DNA of 64,000 nt from Saprospiraceae bacterium (GCA_028285545.1 JANQPA010000052.1:1-64000), one strand, 5' to 3'; shown: positions 52,805 through 62,019, numbered from the stretch's first letter. Notes: generated by a model from the sequence alone, not told the origin. Made by a program: numbers and translations.

Positions 52805-53893
52805 ATGATGAAACTTAATTTATTTCTATTTTTTATTATTTCCATTCATACCTTGGCTTATTCCCAGGAGGCCCCTTCTTCTAATGAGCCTCTTCAAAGT
52901 TCACTACAGATTGCCGTATATGATTCTCCGCCATTTGGCTTTGCATATGAAGATGGAGAAATTGGGGGTTTAATGGTTGAAATCTGGCAATCTATTGCAG
53001 AAGATTTAGATTGGAGCTATGATTTTCACCTTACGGATATGGATGGACTGCTCAATGGTTTACAAAGCGGGCAATACGATCTAGCCCTTGGCGCCATATC
53101 CATTACACCAAAAAGGGAGAAACTGGTAGATTTCACCCATGCAGTTAACCCTTCTGGAACCGGAGTGGCGGTAGCAGCACATTCTTCAAAAAGTTCATTT
53201 CTTAAATATTGGAAACCACTTTTAATTAGTTTATTAGAATTAATAGGGTCATTATTGATTGTACTCTTGATATCTGGGACTATTGTTTGGTGGGTAGAAA
53301 AAAGGCATAATCACCACAAGCAATCGGAAAAAAATATCAGCAGATTTGCCGACGGTTTATGGTGGTCGGCTGTTACTATGACTACAGTTGGTTATGGGGA
53401 TAAGGTACCCAACAGTAATATTGGAAAAATTCTCGGAATAGTATGGATTTTTACTAGTATCATCCTTTTATCTTTATTTACTGCCAATGCCAGTGCCATC
53501 TTAAATAATTCCACTACAGAATCCTTTATTGACTCAGAAGAGGATCTTCGCAGGCATGTGGTGGGGGCCGCTCATAAATCCTCTGGTGAAGAATTTCTGA
53601 TACGTGAACATATTCCCTATCAATCATTTCCTAATGTGGAGGCGGCCATAGATGCTATGTTAAAGGGAGACATTGACTGTGTAGTTTCTAATGTACCTGT
53701 GCTAAAATATCTAAATAATAGCTCCTATTTTGAGGAATTAATCATTTCTTCAAAACTATTACTAAAAAATAATATGGGTATAGCCCTTCCTGAAGAAAGC
53801 CCGATCAAAGAAACCATCGATCTGATTTTATTAGAAAAAATTTCGGAAGCCAGGTGGCAAGAGGCAGTATACAAATACCTGGGAGAGGAGTGA
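52805..53893 (+). CDS. GluR0-type ligand-gated potassium channel homologue
   Basis: 362-aa protein combining a periplasmic-binding-protein domain with a K+ pore, as in Synechocystis GluR0. A signal peptide covers about 1-20. Ligand lobe S1 is about 32-130 (LQIAVYDSPPFGFAYEDG, TPKREKLVDFT with the carboxylate-binding Arg104). TM1 is about 139-164. A re-entrant pore helix and the selectivity filter TTVGYGD at 193-199 follow, then TM2 at about 206-228 and lobe S2 at about 240-362. The filter is a perfect K+ signature. It should let K+ pass when a small ligand, probably an amino acid, binds outside. A start codon one residue later (52808) is also possible. It converges with the bestrophin-like gene across a hairpin. 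Confidence 0.9.
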   Translation: MMKLNLFLFFIISIHTLAYSQEAPSSNEPLQSSLQIAVYDSPPFGFAYEDGEIGGLMVEIWQSIAEDLDWSYDFHLTDMDGLLNGLQSGQYDLALGAISITPKREKLVDFTHAVNPSGTGVAVAAHSSKSSFLKYWKPLLISLLELIGSLLIVLLISGTIVWWVEKRHNHHKQSEKNISRFADGLWWSAVTMTTVGYGDKVPNSNIGKILGIVWIFTSIILLSLFTANASAILNNSTTESFIDSEEDLRRHVVGAAHKSSGEEFLIREHIPYQSFPNVEAAIDAMLKGDIDCVVSNVPVLKYLNNSSYFEELIISSKLLLKNNMGIALPEESPIKETIDLILLEKISEARWQEAVYKYLGEE

Positions 53894-53919
53894 TATTTTA
53901 AAGATTAAAATATCACTCC
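53887..53919. terminator. Bidirectional terminator hairpin
   Basis: 14-bp perfect arms (GGAGTGATATTTTA and complement) around AAGAT, overlapping the channel gene stop codon and lying 6 nt from the stop of the convergent bestrophin-like gene. Confidence 0.75.
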
Positions 53920-53924
53920 TACTA

Positions 53925-54860
53925 TTAAAAGATTTTTTGATACAACTCTATTTTTCTTTCCCTCCCTTTAGAAGAGCGATCTTCTAATATCTCGAAAATG
54001 TTGTTTTTGATGGTATGAGCGATATCTCCAGTGGGCAGATCGTTGCAATCCAGACCAAAAGGGTCTTCAATTTCTTCCCCAAGTAATTCAACTCCGATCA
54101 AAGCAAAAAAGACAAAAGCAGCAATTGGAATGGACCAAAGGTGAAACATATCTAAAAGAGCAAAGGGCAAAACCACACCGTAAGCTGTAATAAATATTCT
54201 AAGGTAAACAGCATAAGAAAATGGAATCGGTGTTTTTTTAATTCGCTCACAGGCGCCTAAAATATCCAATAGTGCCTGATGCTGGGCTTTAATATTGATG
54301 TAATCTCCCTCATTTATTTCTCCCCTTCGATGAGCTTCAGCAATTCGCTCAAAAATTTCTAAGGCAATATGGTTGGGGATATGACCTTTAGTCTCATATT
54401 CTTCAATATCTTCTTCAGAAAGATATATCAAGTTCTCTAACTTCGTTCCTTCCCTTAAATGCTCTACTAATGCCAGGCAAAAATTTGAAATATGTGTAGC
54501 CATAAAACGCCTCACTTTCTTATCTTCTTTGGGGAACATAGATTGAACATATATGGCCATATTTCGAGTATGGTTTACCAAAGCCCCCCATTGTTTTCTT
54601 GCTTCCCACCACCTATCATAGGCAGAATTGGTTCTAAAAACCAATAAAATACTTAATATAACCCCCAGTAGAGAGAAAATAGTAGTATTTATAGGCATGT
54701 TACCTTCTTCCAACTTTATGACATATTCAAAAAATACACATACTGTTGTTGCGTAGACCGCCATTATTAGAACGGAACGCATAATCTTTACCATCGTCCA
54801 GCTCTTCGCCAAATGACGGACATCTCCAAACCAGTTGTGGTTTGTTTTGTAATAAATCAT
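53925..54860 (-). CDS. Bestrophin-like (UPF0187/YneE) ion channel
   Basis: 311-aa membrane protein of the bestrophin-related bacterial family. The signature RTNSAYDRWWEARKQWGALVNHTRN is at about 76-100. Four hydrophobic helices are visible (about 25-45, 58-75, 215-235, 236-255), and the conserved ELLGEEIEDPFGLDCNDLP segment near 255-275 corresponds to the bestrophin gating and calcium-clasp region. Bacterial members form pentameric channels; the Klebsiella protein conducts cations and others conduct anions, so ion selectivity is open. It is convergent with the GluR0-like gene rather than cotranscribed. Confidence 0.9.
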   Translation of the reverse strand: MIYYKTNHNWFGDVRHLAKSWTMVKIMRSVLIMAVYATTVCVFFEYVIKLEEGNMPINTTIFSLLGVILSILLVFRTNSAYDRWWEARKQWGALVNHTRNMAIYVQSMFPKEDKKVRRFMATHISNFCLALVEHLREGTKLENLIYLSEEDIEEYETKGHIPNHIALEIFERIAEAHRRGEINEGDYINIKAQHQALLDILGACERIKKTPIPFSYAVYLRIFITAYGVVLPFALLDMFHLWSIPIAAFVFFALIGVELLGEEIEDPFGLDCNDLPTGDIAHTIKNNIFEILEDRSSKGRERKIELYQKIF

Positions 54861-55006
54861 GATAGCTTCAGTTGATTGTTATCTATTGATAAGTTAATTG
54901 TTATGAATCAGTCTTGCTCAACAAAAATAGAGAACATTCCTTAAATATCACTTGAACAATAGAAATGGGTATTAGTTTTTCCAATGTGATGAGTTAGACA
55001 AGTGAC

Positions 55007-55027
55007 ATCACTCGTTACTCGTCACTC
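55007..55027. repeat. Three tandem 7-mers at the end of the B12 operon
   Basis: ATCACTC-GTTACTC-GTCACTC directly follows the BtuG-like stop (minus direction). Together with AGTGAC at 55001-55006 it can form a weak stem, so it may belong to a terminator. Confidence 0.4.
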
Positions 55028-55031
55028 TTAA

Positions 55032-56084
55032 CTAATAAAACACCACTCCATTTGGAATGAGTCCAGTCTCAAAATTTGCAAGAGTCTCACCAGAAGGTAA
55101 ATAAATGGTTAACTCACCGTTTTGCTGATAATCTTTGGCATCTAACACAAAAATATTTCCTACCCGACTATCTACTTCAAGGCCATAAGGTGTAATTTGT
55201 CCTCCTGGTACTAAAGGGATAGAAGCAAACTCTTTACTAACTACATCCAAAGATCGAATACCATCTTGTATAATATATAGGGTACTAATAGTAGGAGCAT
55301 AGGCCATTCTAGGAAATAATCCACTGTTAACCGGAAAGCTGAAAGTATCCAAAACAGATTTGCTTATAGGCTCAATTCCATAGAGGGCCCCATCAATGCC
55401 TTGTTGCTCATCGCCTACACAATAAACCCATAGTAAGCCATTATTATCTCTTTCAATAGCAGCTGTTCCATAGGAAAGCTTAATACTATCAACTACTTCA
55501 TCTATAATAATATCAACCACAAAAATGTGATCAGAATCGCGATTTGTAACATAAAGATTATTACCCAAAAGTGTCATTTCCTCTGTCCAGCCATTTAAAG
55601 GAATGGAACCCGTCTTTTCAAAGGACTGAGGGTTTACAATGGCAATTTCGTTAGCCTTAAAGTCAGTTACATAAGCTTTATCTAGGGCCACAAACTGCAT
55701 ATAACGGGGAGATTCTAATCCTGAAATTGTCCCTACCAGGTTGAAGCTATCTAATTCCGCCACTTCAATTTTGCTTGAATTATTGAGCACCATATAAGCT
55801 CTACCGTCCACTATAACCATATCCTGTAATACATCACCTAAAGGTCTGTTATTCGCTGATTGAAATATGCTGCTCGTATACTCTCCAGTTACCAAATTTA
55901 TATGGTCAACAGAAGCATTTCCAAATCCAAAACCTCCTTCATTAATAACAAATGCACTAGAGCCAACAGGGAAATTAATCACTATTGGTTCTTCATCCTT
56001 AAACGGATTTTTTATACAGGAAGATAAACCTAAGCTCAAGACCAAAATGATAAATAATAGACGTCTATTAATTAATTGCATCAT
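55032..56084 (-). CDS. BtuG-like beta-propeller surface lipoprotein (DUF5074/YncE type)
   Basis: 350-aa lipoprotein: lipobox GLSSC (Cys23), then repeated propeller strands such as VDHINLVTGEYTSSIF, KIEVAELDSFNLVGTISG, EIAIVNPQSFEKTGSI and HIFVVDIIIDEVVDSI, consistent with a seven-bladed YncE-like propeller. In Bacteroides, BtuG is a propeller lipoprotein on the cell surface that binds cobalamin very tightly and pairs with BtuB. Being third in an operon led by a BtuB-type receptor under a cobalamin riboswitch makes the same job likely here. Sequence-level orthology to BtuG is not established, so no symbol is assigned. Confidence 0.82.
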   Translation of the reverse strand: MMQLINRRLLFIILVLSLGLSSCIKNPFKDEEPIVINFPVGSSAFVINEGGFGFGNASVDHINLVTGEYTSSIFQSANNRPLGDVLQDMVIVDGRAYMVLNNSSKIEVAELDSFNLVGTISGLESPRYMQFVALDKAYVTDFKANEIAIVNPQSFEKTGSIPLNGWTEEMTLLGNNLYVTNRDSDHIFVVDIIIDEVVDSIKLSYGTAAIERDNNGLLWVYCVGDEQQGIDGALYGIEPISKSVLDTFSFPVNSGLFPRMAYAPTISTLYIIQDGIRSLDVVSKEFASIPLVPGGQITPYGLEVDSRVGNIFVLDAKDYQQNGELTIYLPSGETLANFETGLIPNGVVFY

Positions 56085-56160
56085 AACAGCTGTATTTAAA
56101 ATTTTGGATACAAAAGTAGTTCAATTTACCAAAACATAAATTTGGTGACCTTCCTTATGT

Positions 56161-57150
56161 TTACATCCTGACAATTTTTTTTGTCAAAACAGTTTTTTCA
56201 TTTCTATACCTTACCAGATACCAGCCAGCGGGCAAGAAGCCCAATTCCATACTTGTTCTATTATTAGTAATATTCAAACGCCTGAGTACTTGGCCAGAGG
56301 GAGCCATTATTTCTAAAAGGGCATTGCTTAAATTCTCGTTTTCCAGTTCAATAAAGATTCTTTCACTAAAAGGATTGGGGTAAATCTGCATCCTTGGTTC
56401 TTCTTTTAATTTTTCATCATTCGAACTAAGGATAACAGGGCTAAATGCCAGGTTATCCAAAGCAAAAAACAATGGAGTATTAATCCCATTATCCCCCACA
56501 TCGCTTGAAGATAAAACGAATAGGATACTATCTGCCATTCCCAATCCACTTAGATCCACCGTTTTCCAATCTTTGAGTATAAAATCCTGGGTATTGTCTT
56601 CAAATCTAAAATCCGACAAATAGACCTCTACACTATCCTGGTATAAACTATCCTTTAGATATTTAAAAATGGTCAGTTTAAAGAAATCCGGCTCATCTCC
56701 GCTGTCACCTCCAAATTTTTTCGCAAAAAAATCACCTTCCTGCATACTGAAAAAACCATAGGTCATATTAGCAATGGCCACTGAATCAAGCATCACTCCA
56801 TTTTGGCTTCCTGGGAAAGAAATGATCGCCTTTTGTTGACCAACAGCATATTTTTCAGATCCTTCAGCTCCAGCTCCTGGTCGGCTCCCATACAGATTCA
56901 TAAACCCCATGGTTGTACTGTCTGATTTGTTAGAGATGGCCCATCCTGAAGCCCAATATCCTCCAAAATCAGTAGAATAAAAATTGGGGAAATAAGCTTC
57001 TCCGGAAGTAATTCCTCCTTCTTGATTTATACCGTTCCAAAAAGTATCCGTTTCCAGATTAATCTCTTCAAAGTCTATCAGAGATTGGGCTTGCAGAGAA
57101 AGTAATGTTGCGCTTAAGAAAAAACTCATAAAAAATAAAAATCCTTTCAT
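56161..57150 (-). CDS. DUF4465 protein with T9SS sorting domain
   Basis: 329-aa secreted protein. A signal peptide covers 1-22 (LLSLQAQ). The DUF4465 domain covers about 24-240: DFEEINLETDTFWNG at its start, then GYWASGWAISNKSD and DSVAIANMTYGFFSMQEGD, ending with a DNLAF strand. A T9SS type A sorting domain runs from about 250 to the end (IYPNPFSERIFIELEN, final LTKKIVRM). DUF4465 proteins recur in Bacteroidota cobalamin-uptake operons, and this one sits between the BtuB-type receptor (22 nt) and the BtuG-like gene (77 nt). A surface role in B12 capture is inferred. Confidence 0.85.
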   Translation of the reverse strand: MKGFLFFMSFFLSATLLSLQAQSLIDFEEINLETDTFWNGINQEGGITSGEAYFPNFYSTDFGGYWASGWAISNKSDSTTMGFMNLYGSRPGAGAEGSEKYAVGQQKAIISFPGSQNGVMLDSVAIANMTYGFFSMQEGDFFAKKFGGDSGDEPDFFKLTIFKYLKDSLYQDSVEVYLSDFRFEDNTQDFILKDWKTVDLSGLGMADSILFVLSSSDVGDNGINTPLFFALDNLAFSPVILSSNDEKLKEEPRMQIYPNPFSERIFIELENENLSNALLEIMAPSGQVLRRLNITNNRTSMELGFLPAGWYLVRYRNEKTVLTKKIVRM

Positions 57151-57171
57151 TTCAAATGTTTTTTGCTGTGA

Positions 57172-59058
57172 TTAACGAAAATGAAAATTGACTCCAGTTT
57201 GAAAATACCGTCCCGGCATGGCTCTATTGACGACCAATTCGTAATCAGTATTCCAAATGTTATTAACTATAAAATGTGCTTGTAGCTTAACTTTATTCAG
57301 AAAAAAAGAATACCTCCCTTCCATACGCCCCAATTGAAAAGCGGGTAATCCTGCCGAGTGATCTGCCAGGGTATAAACTGTACCAGTAATAGAATGCTGG
57401 TAAGAAAGATGCAGGTCCAAAATTTTTATATCGCCACGAATCGAACCTTTATGAATGGGCACATATATCAATTGTTTTCCTTTGGAGGAACTGCCCGCAA
57501 AACGTTCTTTTTGATTAGTAGATCTGATATAGTCATAGGCCAGTTGAATGGTAAGTTCACGTTCTGAATCCCAGGGCCATCTTATCTTGAGGCGATTTTC
57601 CAGGCCCCTGCTCCAAACTTGTTCGACATTTTTGGGCGAGAAATGGCCATCTTTTGGCAGCCATAAAATCCAGTTGTCAATTAATCGAGTAAAGGCATTT
57701 ACCTGGAAAGACCAGAACCCTTCTTTAACATGAGCGCCTAATTCTGTTGACCACCCCGTTTCAGGCTTCAAATCCGGCACTCCACCAGGATTCCAAAATC
57801 GTTCATTAAAGGTGGGAAATCGGTAATTCTTGTGAAAATTGGCATTTAGTTCCATTGATTCCATAATCTGTCCTTGCATCTGAATGGAGAATAAGAACGG
57901 AGAATGAATTGGGCCATTCCATTCCTGGCGGAGGCTTGCCACAGCATTCCAGTTTTGAATCCAATCTCTAATTTTGTAGGAGGTGCTCCAAGCCCATTGA
58001 GCTTCTGAATAGGTATTGGAGTAATTATTACTCTCTAGGTTTGGGAAACGCCCTTGTGTATTTACAATTATTAACTGCGAATTATTTAGTTCTCTAGAAT
58101 AGTTAAGTTGAGCAACTACTGTTTGGATGTTACTTTTTGAAAATATTTTTGCGGGAGCATCAGTATAATCCAGGGATTCTTCCATCCAGGCCAGGCGAGT
58201 TTCCAGGATTCCTTTTTTCCCTATATTTTTCCATTGGGTGAGGAGCCTTAAAGCGGTATCCTCTTGCTGCGCCTGACTGAAGTTTTGAGATTTTGTAGGG
58301 GGAATTTCTCTTTCGGTTTGTTGTAACCAAAGGTAAATTTCTAGAAAATTATTTTTATCAAATCGAAAGCGGTTTTCCTGAACTAAGGCTCTGCTGCGAA
58401 AATTAGCATTGTTGAGGCGTAATTTTTCTCCAAAATCATTAGTGTATGGAAAGTCATTGCTAGAATCCTGGTACCACATTCTAAGGGAGTGGGCACTTTT
58501 TAAACTACTCAGTTTGGTCATCAATCCAAAGTCAAAACCTCCAATCGAATTGACACTACTTTGTAAATCAAGAGTATTTTCTTTATTTATCTTAAGTTCA
58601 TTTCCTAAATGAATGGATCCACTTACGGCACCACTTCCCCAAAAAGTACTACCGCCCCCATATTGGATATCCACTTCACTAAATAAAATGGTGGGCAACA
58701 ATGAAAGATCAGATTGACCAAGCATACTGTTGTCAATATTAATTCCCTTCCACAAAAGTGCAGTATGATTAGCACTCCCTCCCCTTAGAGAAGTGGTGGA
58801 TAATTGGGCTGGACCATAATCCTTAAGGTGTACCAATGTGGCTTGGCTCAACAATTGATCTACTCTACTTAATCCTGTAAAATCTTCGGCTCGAAAATGA
58901 TCTTGCCGCAAGCTGATGTTAAAGGCAGTTAAGCGGCTATCCTTAACGAGGATAGTTTTAAGAATAAAACTGGTATCTACAGAAATAGAGTCCTGGCCGG
59001 GTAATCCGCGGAATATTAACAAACAAAGGAATAAAAGAAAACATCTGTAAAGCAGCAT
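57172..59058 (-). CDS. btuB: TonB-dependent outer-membrane receptor, BtuB-type (cobalamin)
   Basis: 628-aa TonB-dependent receptor close in size to BtuB (about 614 aa) and lacking the SusC-type N-terminal extension. A signal peptide covers about 1-21. The plug (about 30-150) includes SRVDQLLSQATLVHLKDYGPAQLSTTSLRGGSANHTALLWKGINIDN, and the barrel ends FQTGVNFHFR with an aromatic at the penultimate turn. The 5' leader carries a cobalamin riboswitch (59203-59372), and DUF4465 and BtuG-like genes follow. Together these make vitamin B12 the likely substrate. Confidence 0.88.
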   Translation of the reverse strand: MLLYRCFLLFLCLLIFRGLPGQDSISVDTSFILKTILVKDSRLTAFNISLRQDHFRAEDFTGLSRVDQLLSQATLVHLKDYGPAQLSTTSLRGGSANHTALLWKGINIDNSMLGQSDLSLLPTILFSEVDIQYGGGSTFWGSGAVSGSIHLGNELKINKENTLDLQSSVNSIGGFDFGLMTKLSSLKSAHSLRMWYQDSSNDFPYTNDFGEKLRLNNANFRSRALVQENRFRFDKNNFLEIYLWLQQTEREIPPTKSQNFSQAQQEDTALRLLTQWKNIGKKGILETRLAWMEESLDYTDAPAKIFSKSNIQTVVAQLNYSRELNNSQLIIVNTQGRFPNLESNNYSNTYSEAQWAWSTSYKIRDWIQNWNAVASLRQEWNGPIHSPFLFSIQMQGQIMESMELNANFHKNYRFPTFNERFWNPGGVPDLKPETGWSTELGAHVKEGFWSFQVNAFTRLIDNWILWLPKDGHFSPKNVEQVWSRGLENRLKIRWPWDSERELTIQLAYDYIRSTNQKERFAGSSSKGKQLIYVPIHKGSIRGDIKILDLHLSYQHSITGTVYTLADHSAGLPAFQLGRMEGRYSFFLNKVKLQAHFIVNNIWNTDYELVVNRAMPGRYFQTGVNFHFR

Positions 59059-59202
59059 AAGCCAGAATTAATGCTGCTCTCGGATAAGGCAATGAGATAG
59101 GTATAGACAGAATAGGGCAAAGCAGAAGCTAAGCCTTACTATAAAATCTAGTTAAATTCCATTTTACTCTTAACCCGAAAGCAATAATGACACATTGATT
59201 TT

Positions 59203-59372
59203 GGCAGGTCTTCTGACTTACTCCTGTTTTTTTCGCCTTCCCACAATAGATGCAGTGGCATTTTGAAAAAAACATTAAAACTAAAAAAAGCTTGATTAGA
59301 GATCACAGCTGCGGGTACAGTTCCTGAATTAACACAGGATTCCCTATTAATCCCCCTTTGGGAACCAAAATC
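59203..59372 (-). ncRNA. Cobalamin (B12) riboswitch
   Basis: Read on the minus strand, the core elements occur in order: GGGAATCCTGTG, AATTCAGGAACTGTACCCGC, AGCTGTGAT, GCCACTG...GTGGGAAGGC, and AGTCAGAAGACCTGCC. These are the conserved boxes of the adenosylcobalamin riboswitch, including the P3-P6 core and B12 box. It sits about 145 nt upstream of the btuB ATG on the same strand, in the 466-base gap between btuB and the M1 peptidase gene. It should shut the operon down when cobalamin is plentiful. Confidence 0.95.
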
Positions 59373-59524
59373 AGATCAAAGGTAGAAAAAAACGGTATAG
59401 AAAAAACAAGCAACTTTTGATTAGCCCATATCGATTTTAGTCGCTTATTTAGCATAACAGAAATAATATAATGGAAACCAGCACAAAACACTCTAAATAA
59501 TTTTAGATTTAAAGCAAAAATTTC

Positions 59525-61483
59525 ATGCAAAAAAAAATATTGCTCTTACTGATTTCCCTCTTATTTTGGGGGTTTTTGGAAGCACAAACAGATAATGAAA
59601 TACAATGTAAAGGCATTCAAATGCTCGAGCATCAGGATTTTCAGCAAAATTTAAGCCTTGATTTTCGCTCGGAAGAGCATACCAATAATTATGATATCAT
59701 TTACCATCGCCTGGAATGGGAGCTTGACCCCAATCAATACTATATTAAAGGTTTGGTAAGCTCACACTTTATACCAAAGGCTGACAATTTTAACCAAATT
59801 AATTTTGACCTGGATAAGGCCATGCAAGTCAATAGCGTATCTTATCATGGGCAAGAAGTTCAATTTAGCCATACCGATGCCAATATTTTAGAAATTTTCT
59901 TGCCTAATGTGGTTTCCTCCGGCCAGGTAGATTCTGTAAATATAGATTATGAAGGAGCTCCTCCAGGCTCTGGAATTTTTGCCCCATTTAACTTAACCCA
60001 ACGCGTTAATGTAAGTGAACCCATTATTTGGACTTTATCTGAACCCTTCGGTGCAGATAACTGGTGGCCCTGCAAACAAACACTGACTGATAAAATAGAT
60101 TCTCTTGATATATTAGTCCGAACCCCATCAAAATATAAGGCGGCAAGTAACGGAATATTAACTGAGACGATAGCCGATGGTGATTTCAGCATCCACCATT
60201 GGAAACATCGTTACCCCATTACTACCTACCTGGTGGCTGTTGCCGTAACCGATTACCGAGAATATTCTGAGTTTGTTGAATTAACAGATGGTCGTCAGCT
60301 GGAAATATTAAATTACGTATATCCTGAGTCTTTTAATGTGGCAAGGACTCAGACTCCTGTCACCATAGAAATGATTAAATTATTTGAAGAATTATTTGGC
60401 CCCTATCCTTTCAAAGAAGAAAAATATGGCCATGCTCAATTTGATTTTGGTGGCGGAATAGAACATCAAACCATGAGTTTTATGTTTAATTTTGGAGGGA
60501 GCCTCATTGCCCATGAAGTTGCTCATCAATGGTTTGGGGATAAAGTCACTTGTGCTACCTGGAATGACATATGGGTCAATGAAGGTTTTGCCAGATACGG
60601 TGAATATCTGGTCCGAGAAAAAGGAATTTTGAATTCCAATCCTCAATCATGGTTGGCTAGTGAAATGAACAACGTTACTTCCCAATCCAATGGTTCAATA
60701 TACATCCCTGAGGTGACCTCTGAAAATCGCATATTTAACTTTCGCCTTACTTATCGAAAAGGAGGTTTAATACTTCATATGCTAAGATGGAAGCTTGGAG
60801 ATGAAGATTTTTTTCAAGGACTAAAAAATTTTTTACAAGATCCTGAATTTGCCTATGGCTATGGAACAGGTGAGGATGTAAAATATCACCTCGAACAACA
60901 AAGTGGGCAGGATTTGGACGAGTTTTTTAACGATTGGTATTACGGTGAGGGATATCCATCCTATACTGTTATGTGGTCTCAGGGTAATGGCAAAATTAAT
61001 TTTACAGTTGATCAGGAAAGTTTCAGTAGTGTTGTTGATTTTTTTGAACTTCCCTTGCCCATAAAATTAATCGGTAAAGATACAGAGCAAATTATAGTCT
61101 TGGATCATCAATTTTCTGGACAAAACTTTAGTTTGGATGCTCCCTTTGAGGTATTGGATATTCAAATTGATCCAGAACTAAAACTAATTTCCAAAGACAA
61201 CCAGGTTTTAATTGCTACTTCAAATGAAGATATAGAGTTCCAAAATTCAGACATTTTATTGAGTCCAAACCCCAGCACTGATCAACTTTTTATTCAGTCA
61301 CAACAAGCCGGTCTACAAATTAACCAGGTACAGCTTTTCCAATCATCCGGACAGATAATAAAGAACTTCATTATTGAAGATCAATCAAAAGTAATTGACG
61401 TTTCTGAATTACCCTTCGGGTCTTATTTTTTAAGAATATTGACAGAACGAGGAACCATCGTAAAGAAATTTATTAAGCAATAG
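59525..61483 (+). CDS. M1-family metallopeptidase with T9SS sorting domain
   Basis: 652-aa secreted aminopeptidase. A signal peptide covers 1-20 (GFLEA). The N-terminal beta domain covers about 50-245 (YHRLEWELDPNQYYIKG). The substrate-recognition motif GGGIEHQTM is at 309-317, a variant of GxMEN. The zinc site HEVAH is at 330-334 with Glu353 19 residues after the second His, and a catalytic-Tyr region follows. A T9SS type A sorting domain occupies about 575-652 (LSPNPSTDQLFIQSQ, final VKKFIKQ). It probably trims peptides outside the cell. It is divergent from btuB and read from its own promoter. Confidence 0.92.
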   Translation: MQKKILLLLISLLFWGFLEAQTDNEIQCKGIQMLEHQDFQQNLSLDFRSEEHTNNYDIIYHRLEWELDPNQYYIKGLVSSHFIPKADNFNQINFDLDKAMQVNSVSYHGQEVQFSHTDANILEIFLPNVVSSGQVDSVNIDYEGAPPGSGIFAPFNLTQRVNVSEPIIWTLSEPFGADNWWPCKQTLTDKIDSLDILVRTPSKYKAASNGILTETIADGDFSIHHWKHRYPITTYLVAVAVTDYREYSEFVELTDGRQLEILNYVYPESFNVARTQTPVTIEMIKLFEELFGPYPFKEEKYGHAQFDFGGGIEHQTMSFMFNFGGSLIAHEVAHQWFGDKVTCATWNDIWVNEGFARYGEYLVREKGILNSNPQSWLASEMNNVTSQSNGSIYIPEVTSENRIFNFRLTYRKGGLILHMLRWKLGDEDFFQGLKNFLQDPEFAYGYGTGEDVKYHLEQQSGQDLDEFFNDWYYGEGYPSYTVMWSQGNGKINFTVDQESFSSVVDFFELPLPIKLIGKDTEQIIVLDHQFSGQNFSLDAPFEVLDIQIDPELKLISKDNQVLIATSNEDIEFQNSDILLSPNPSTDQLFIQSQQAGLQINQVQLFQSSGQIIKNFIIEDQSKVIDVSELPFGSYFLRILTERGTIVKKFIKQ

Positions 61484-61523
61484 GCCTGCTATTTTATTGC
61501 CATTGCCATTGATATTGATATTG

Positions 61524-61566
61524 AAAAAAAAGGGCTGGTCCAAAATATTTTTTGTTTTGACCAGCC
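61524..61566 (-). terminator. Intrinsic terminator (minus direction)
   Basis: GGCTGGTC at 61533-61540 pairs with GACCAGCC at 61559-61566 (plus four A-T pairs next to a bulged C). On the minus strand the stem is followed by an eight-base T-tract (61524-61531). It lies about 100 nt after the small minus-strand gene ending at 61664 and so supports transcription of that gene. It also sits about 50 nt after the M1 stop. Confidence 0.65.
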
Positions 61567-61663
61567 TTCCGTAATATCACCCGACTGTTGTTGGAAATGT
61601 ACGAGGATTACTCGTTTTCTTATATATTAGTTATAATATTATTTTTTACCAGCCCAAAAATGC

Positions 61664-61900
61664 TTACACACCAGGAGCATATCCGGCTACCAATGCCATT
61701 GAAAATAGCATTAAGGTTCCAAGAAAGATTAATTGCATGACATAGTCCCGAGCTGGAAAAGATTCAATTTTTTCAGTTCCTTTCTTGCTATTTTTAAAGG
61801 CTTTATTTTTTGATTGATAAAAATTTAGGCGATTTTCTCTTAAATCACTTTGATATATAGGTGCAGGTAGTGATTTGCCATGATGATTTTTGAACATCAA
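61664..61900 (-). CDS. Possible small membrane protein
   Basis: I do not recognise a family. The 78-aa frame has a basic, polar N-terminal half and one C-terminal hydrophobic helix (about 53-73, MQLIFLGTLMLFSMALVAG), giving a tail-anchor-like layout. A credible intrinsic terminator lies downstream on the same strand. Against it: the N-terminal codons overlap a Crp/Fnr gene remnant on the other strand by about 20 nt. Real-gene status is uncertain. Confidence 0.4.
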   Translation of the reverse strand: MMFKNHHGKSLPAPIYQSDLRENRLNFYQSKNKAFKNSKKGTEKIESFPARDYVMQLIFLGTLMLFSMALVAGYAPGV

Positions 61901-62017
61901 CCAGGTTTTCAGGACTTGGGTTCTGCTCGTGAAGTAATTAGCAGAGCAATAAAAAAATTAGAAGAAGAAGGAAGTCTCCAACAAAAAGCCCAGGGCTGGC
62001 TTCAACTAAATACCTAA
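61880..62017 (+). pseudogene. C-terminal remnant of a Crp/Fnr-family regulator
   Basis: The frame ending TAA at 62015-62017 reads QDLGSAREVISRAIKKLEEE and then GSLQQKAQGWLQLNT, the recognition helix and wing of Crp/Fnr-type regulators (compare the common LGTAREVISRLLKKLE-type sequence). An in-frame stop at 61871-61873 blocks it upstream, and only about 45 codons remain. The cyclic-nucleotide-binding-like domain and most of the DNA-binding domain are missing. No continuation is seen in other frames, so this is a deletion remnant, not a frameshift. Confidence 0.75.
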
Positions 62018-62019
62018 GA

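Noticed and set aside
55007-55027. Tandem 7-mers as a CRISPR or satellite array
   Set aside because: Only three short imperfect units without spacers.
59303-59530. 75-codon minus-strand frame
   Set aside because: It runs through the conserved core of the cobalamin riboswitch, whose RNA structure explains the sequence.
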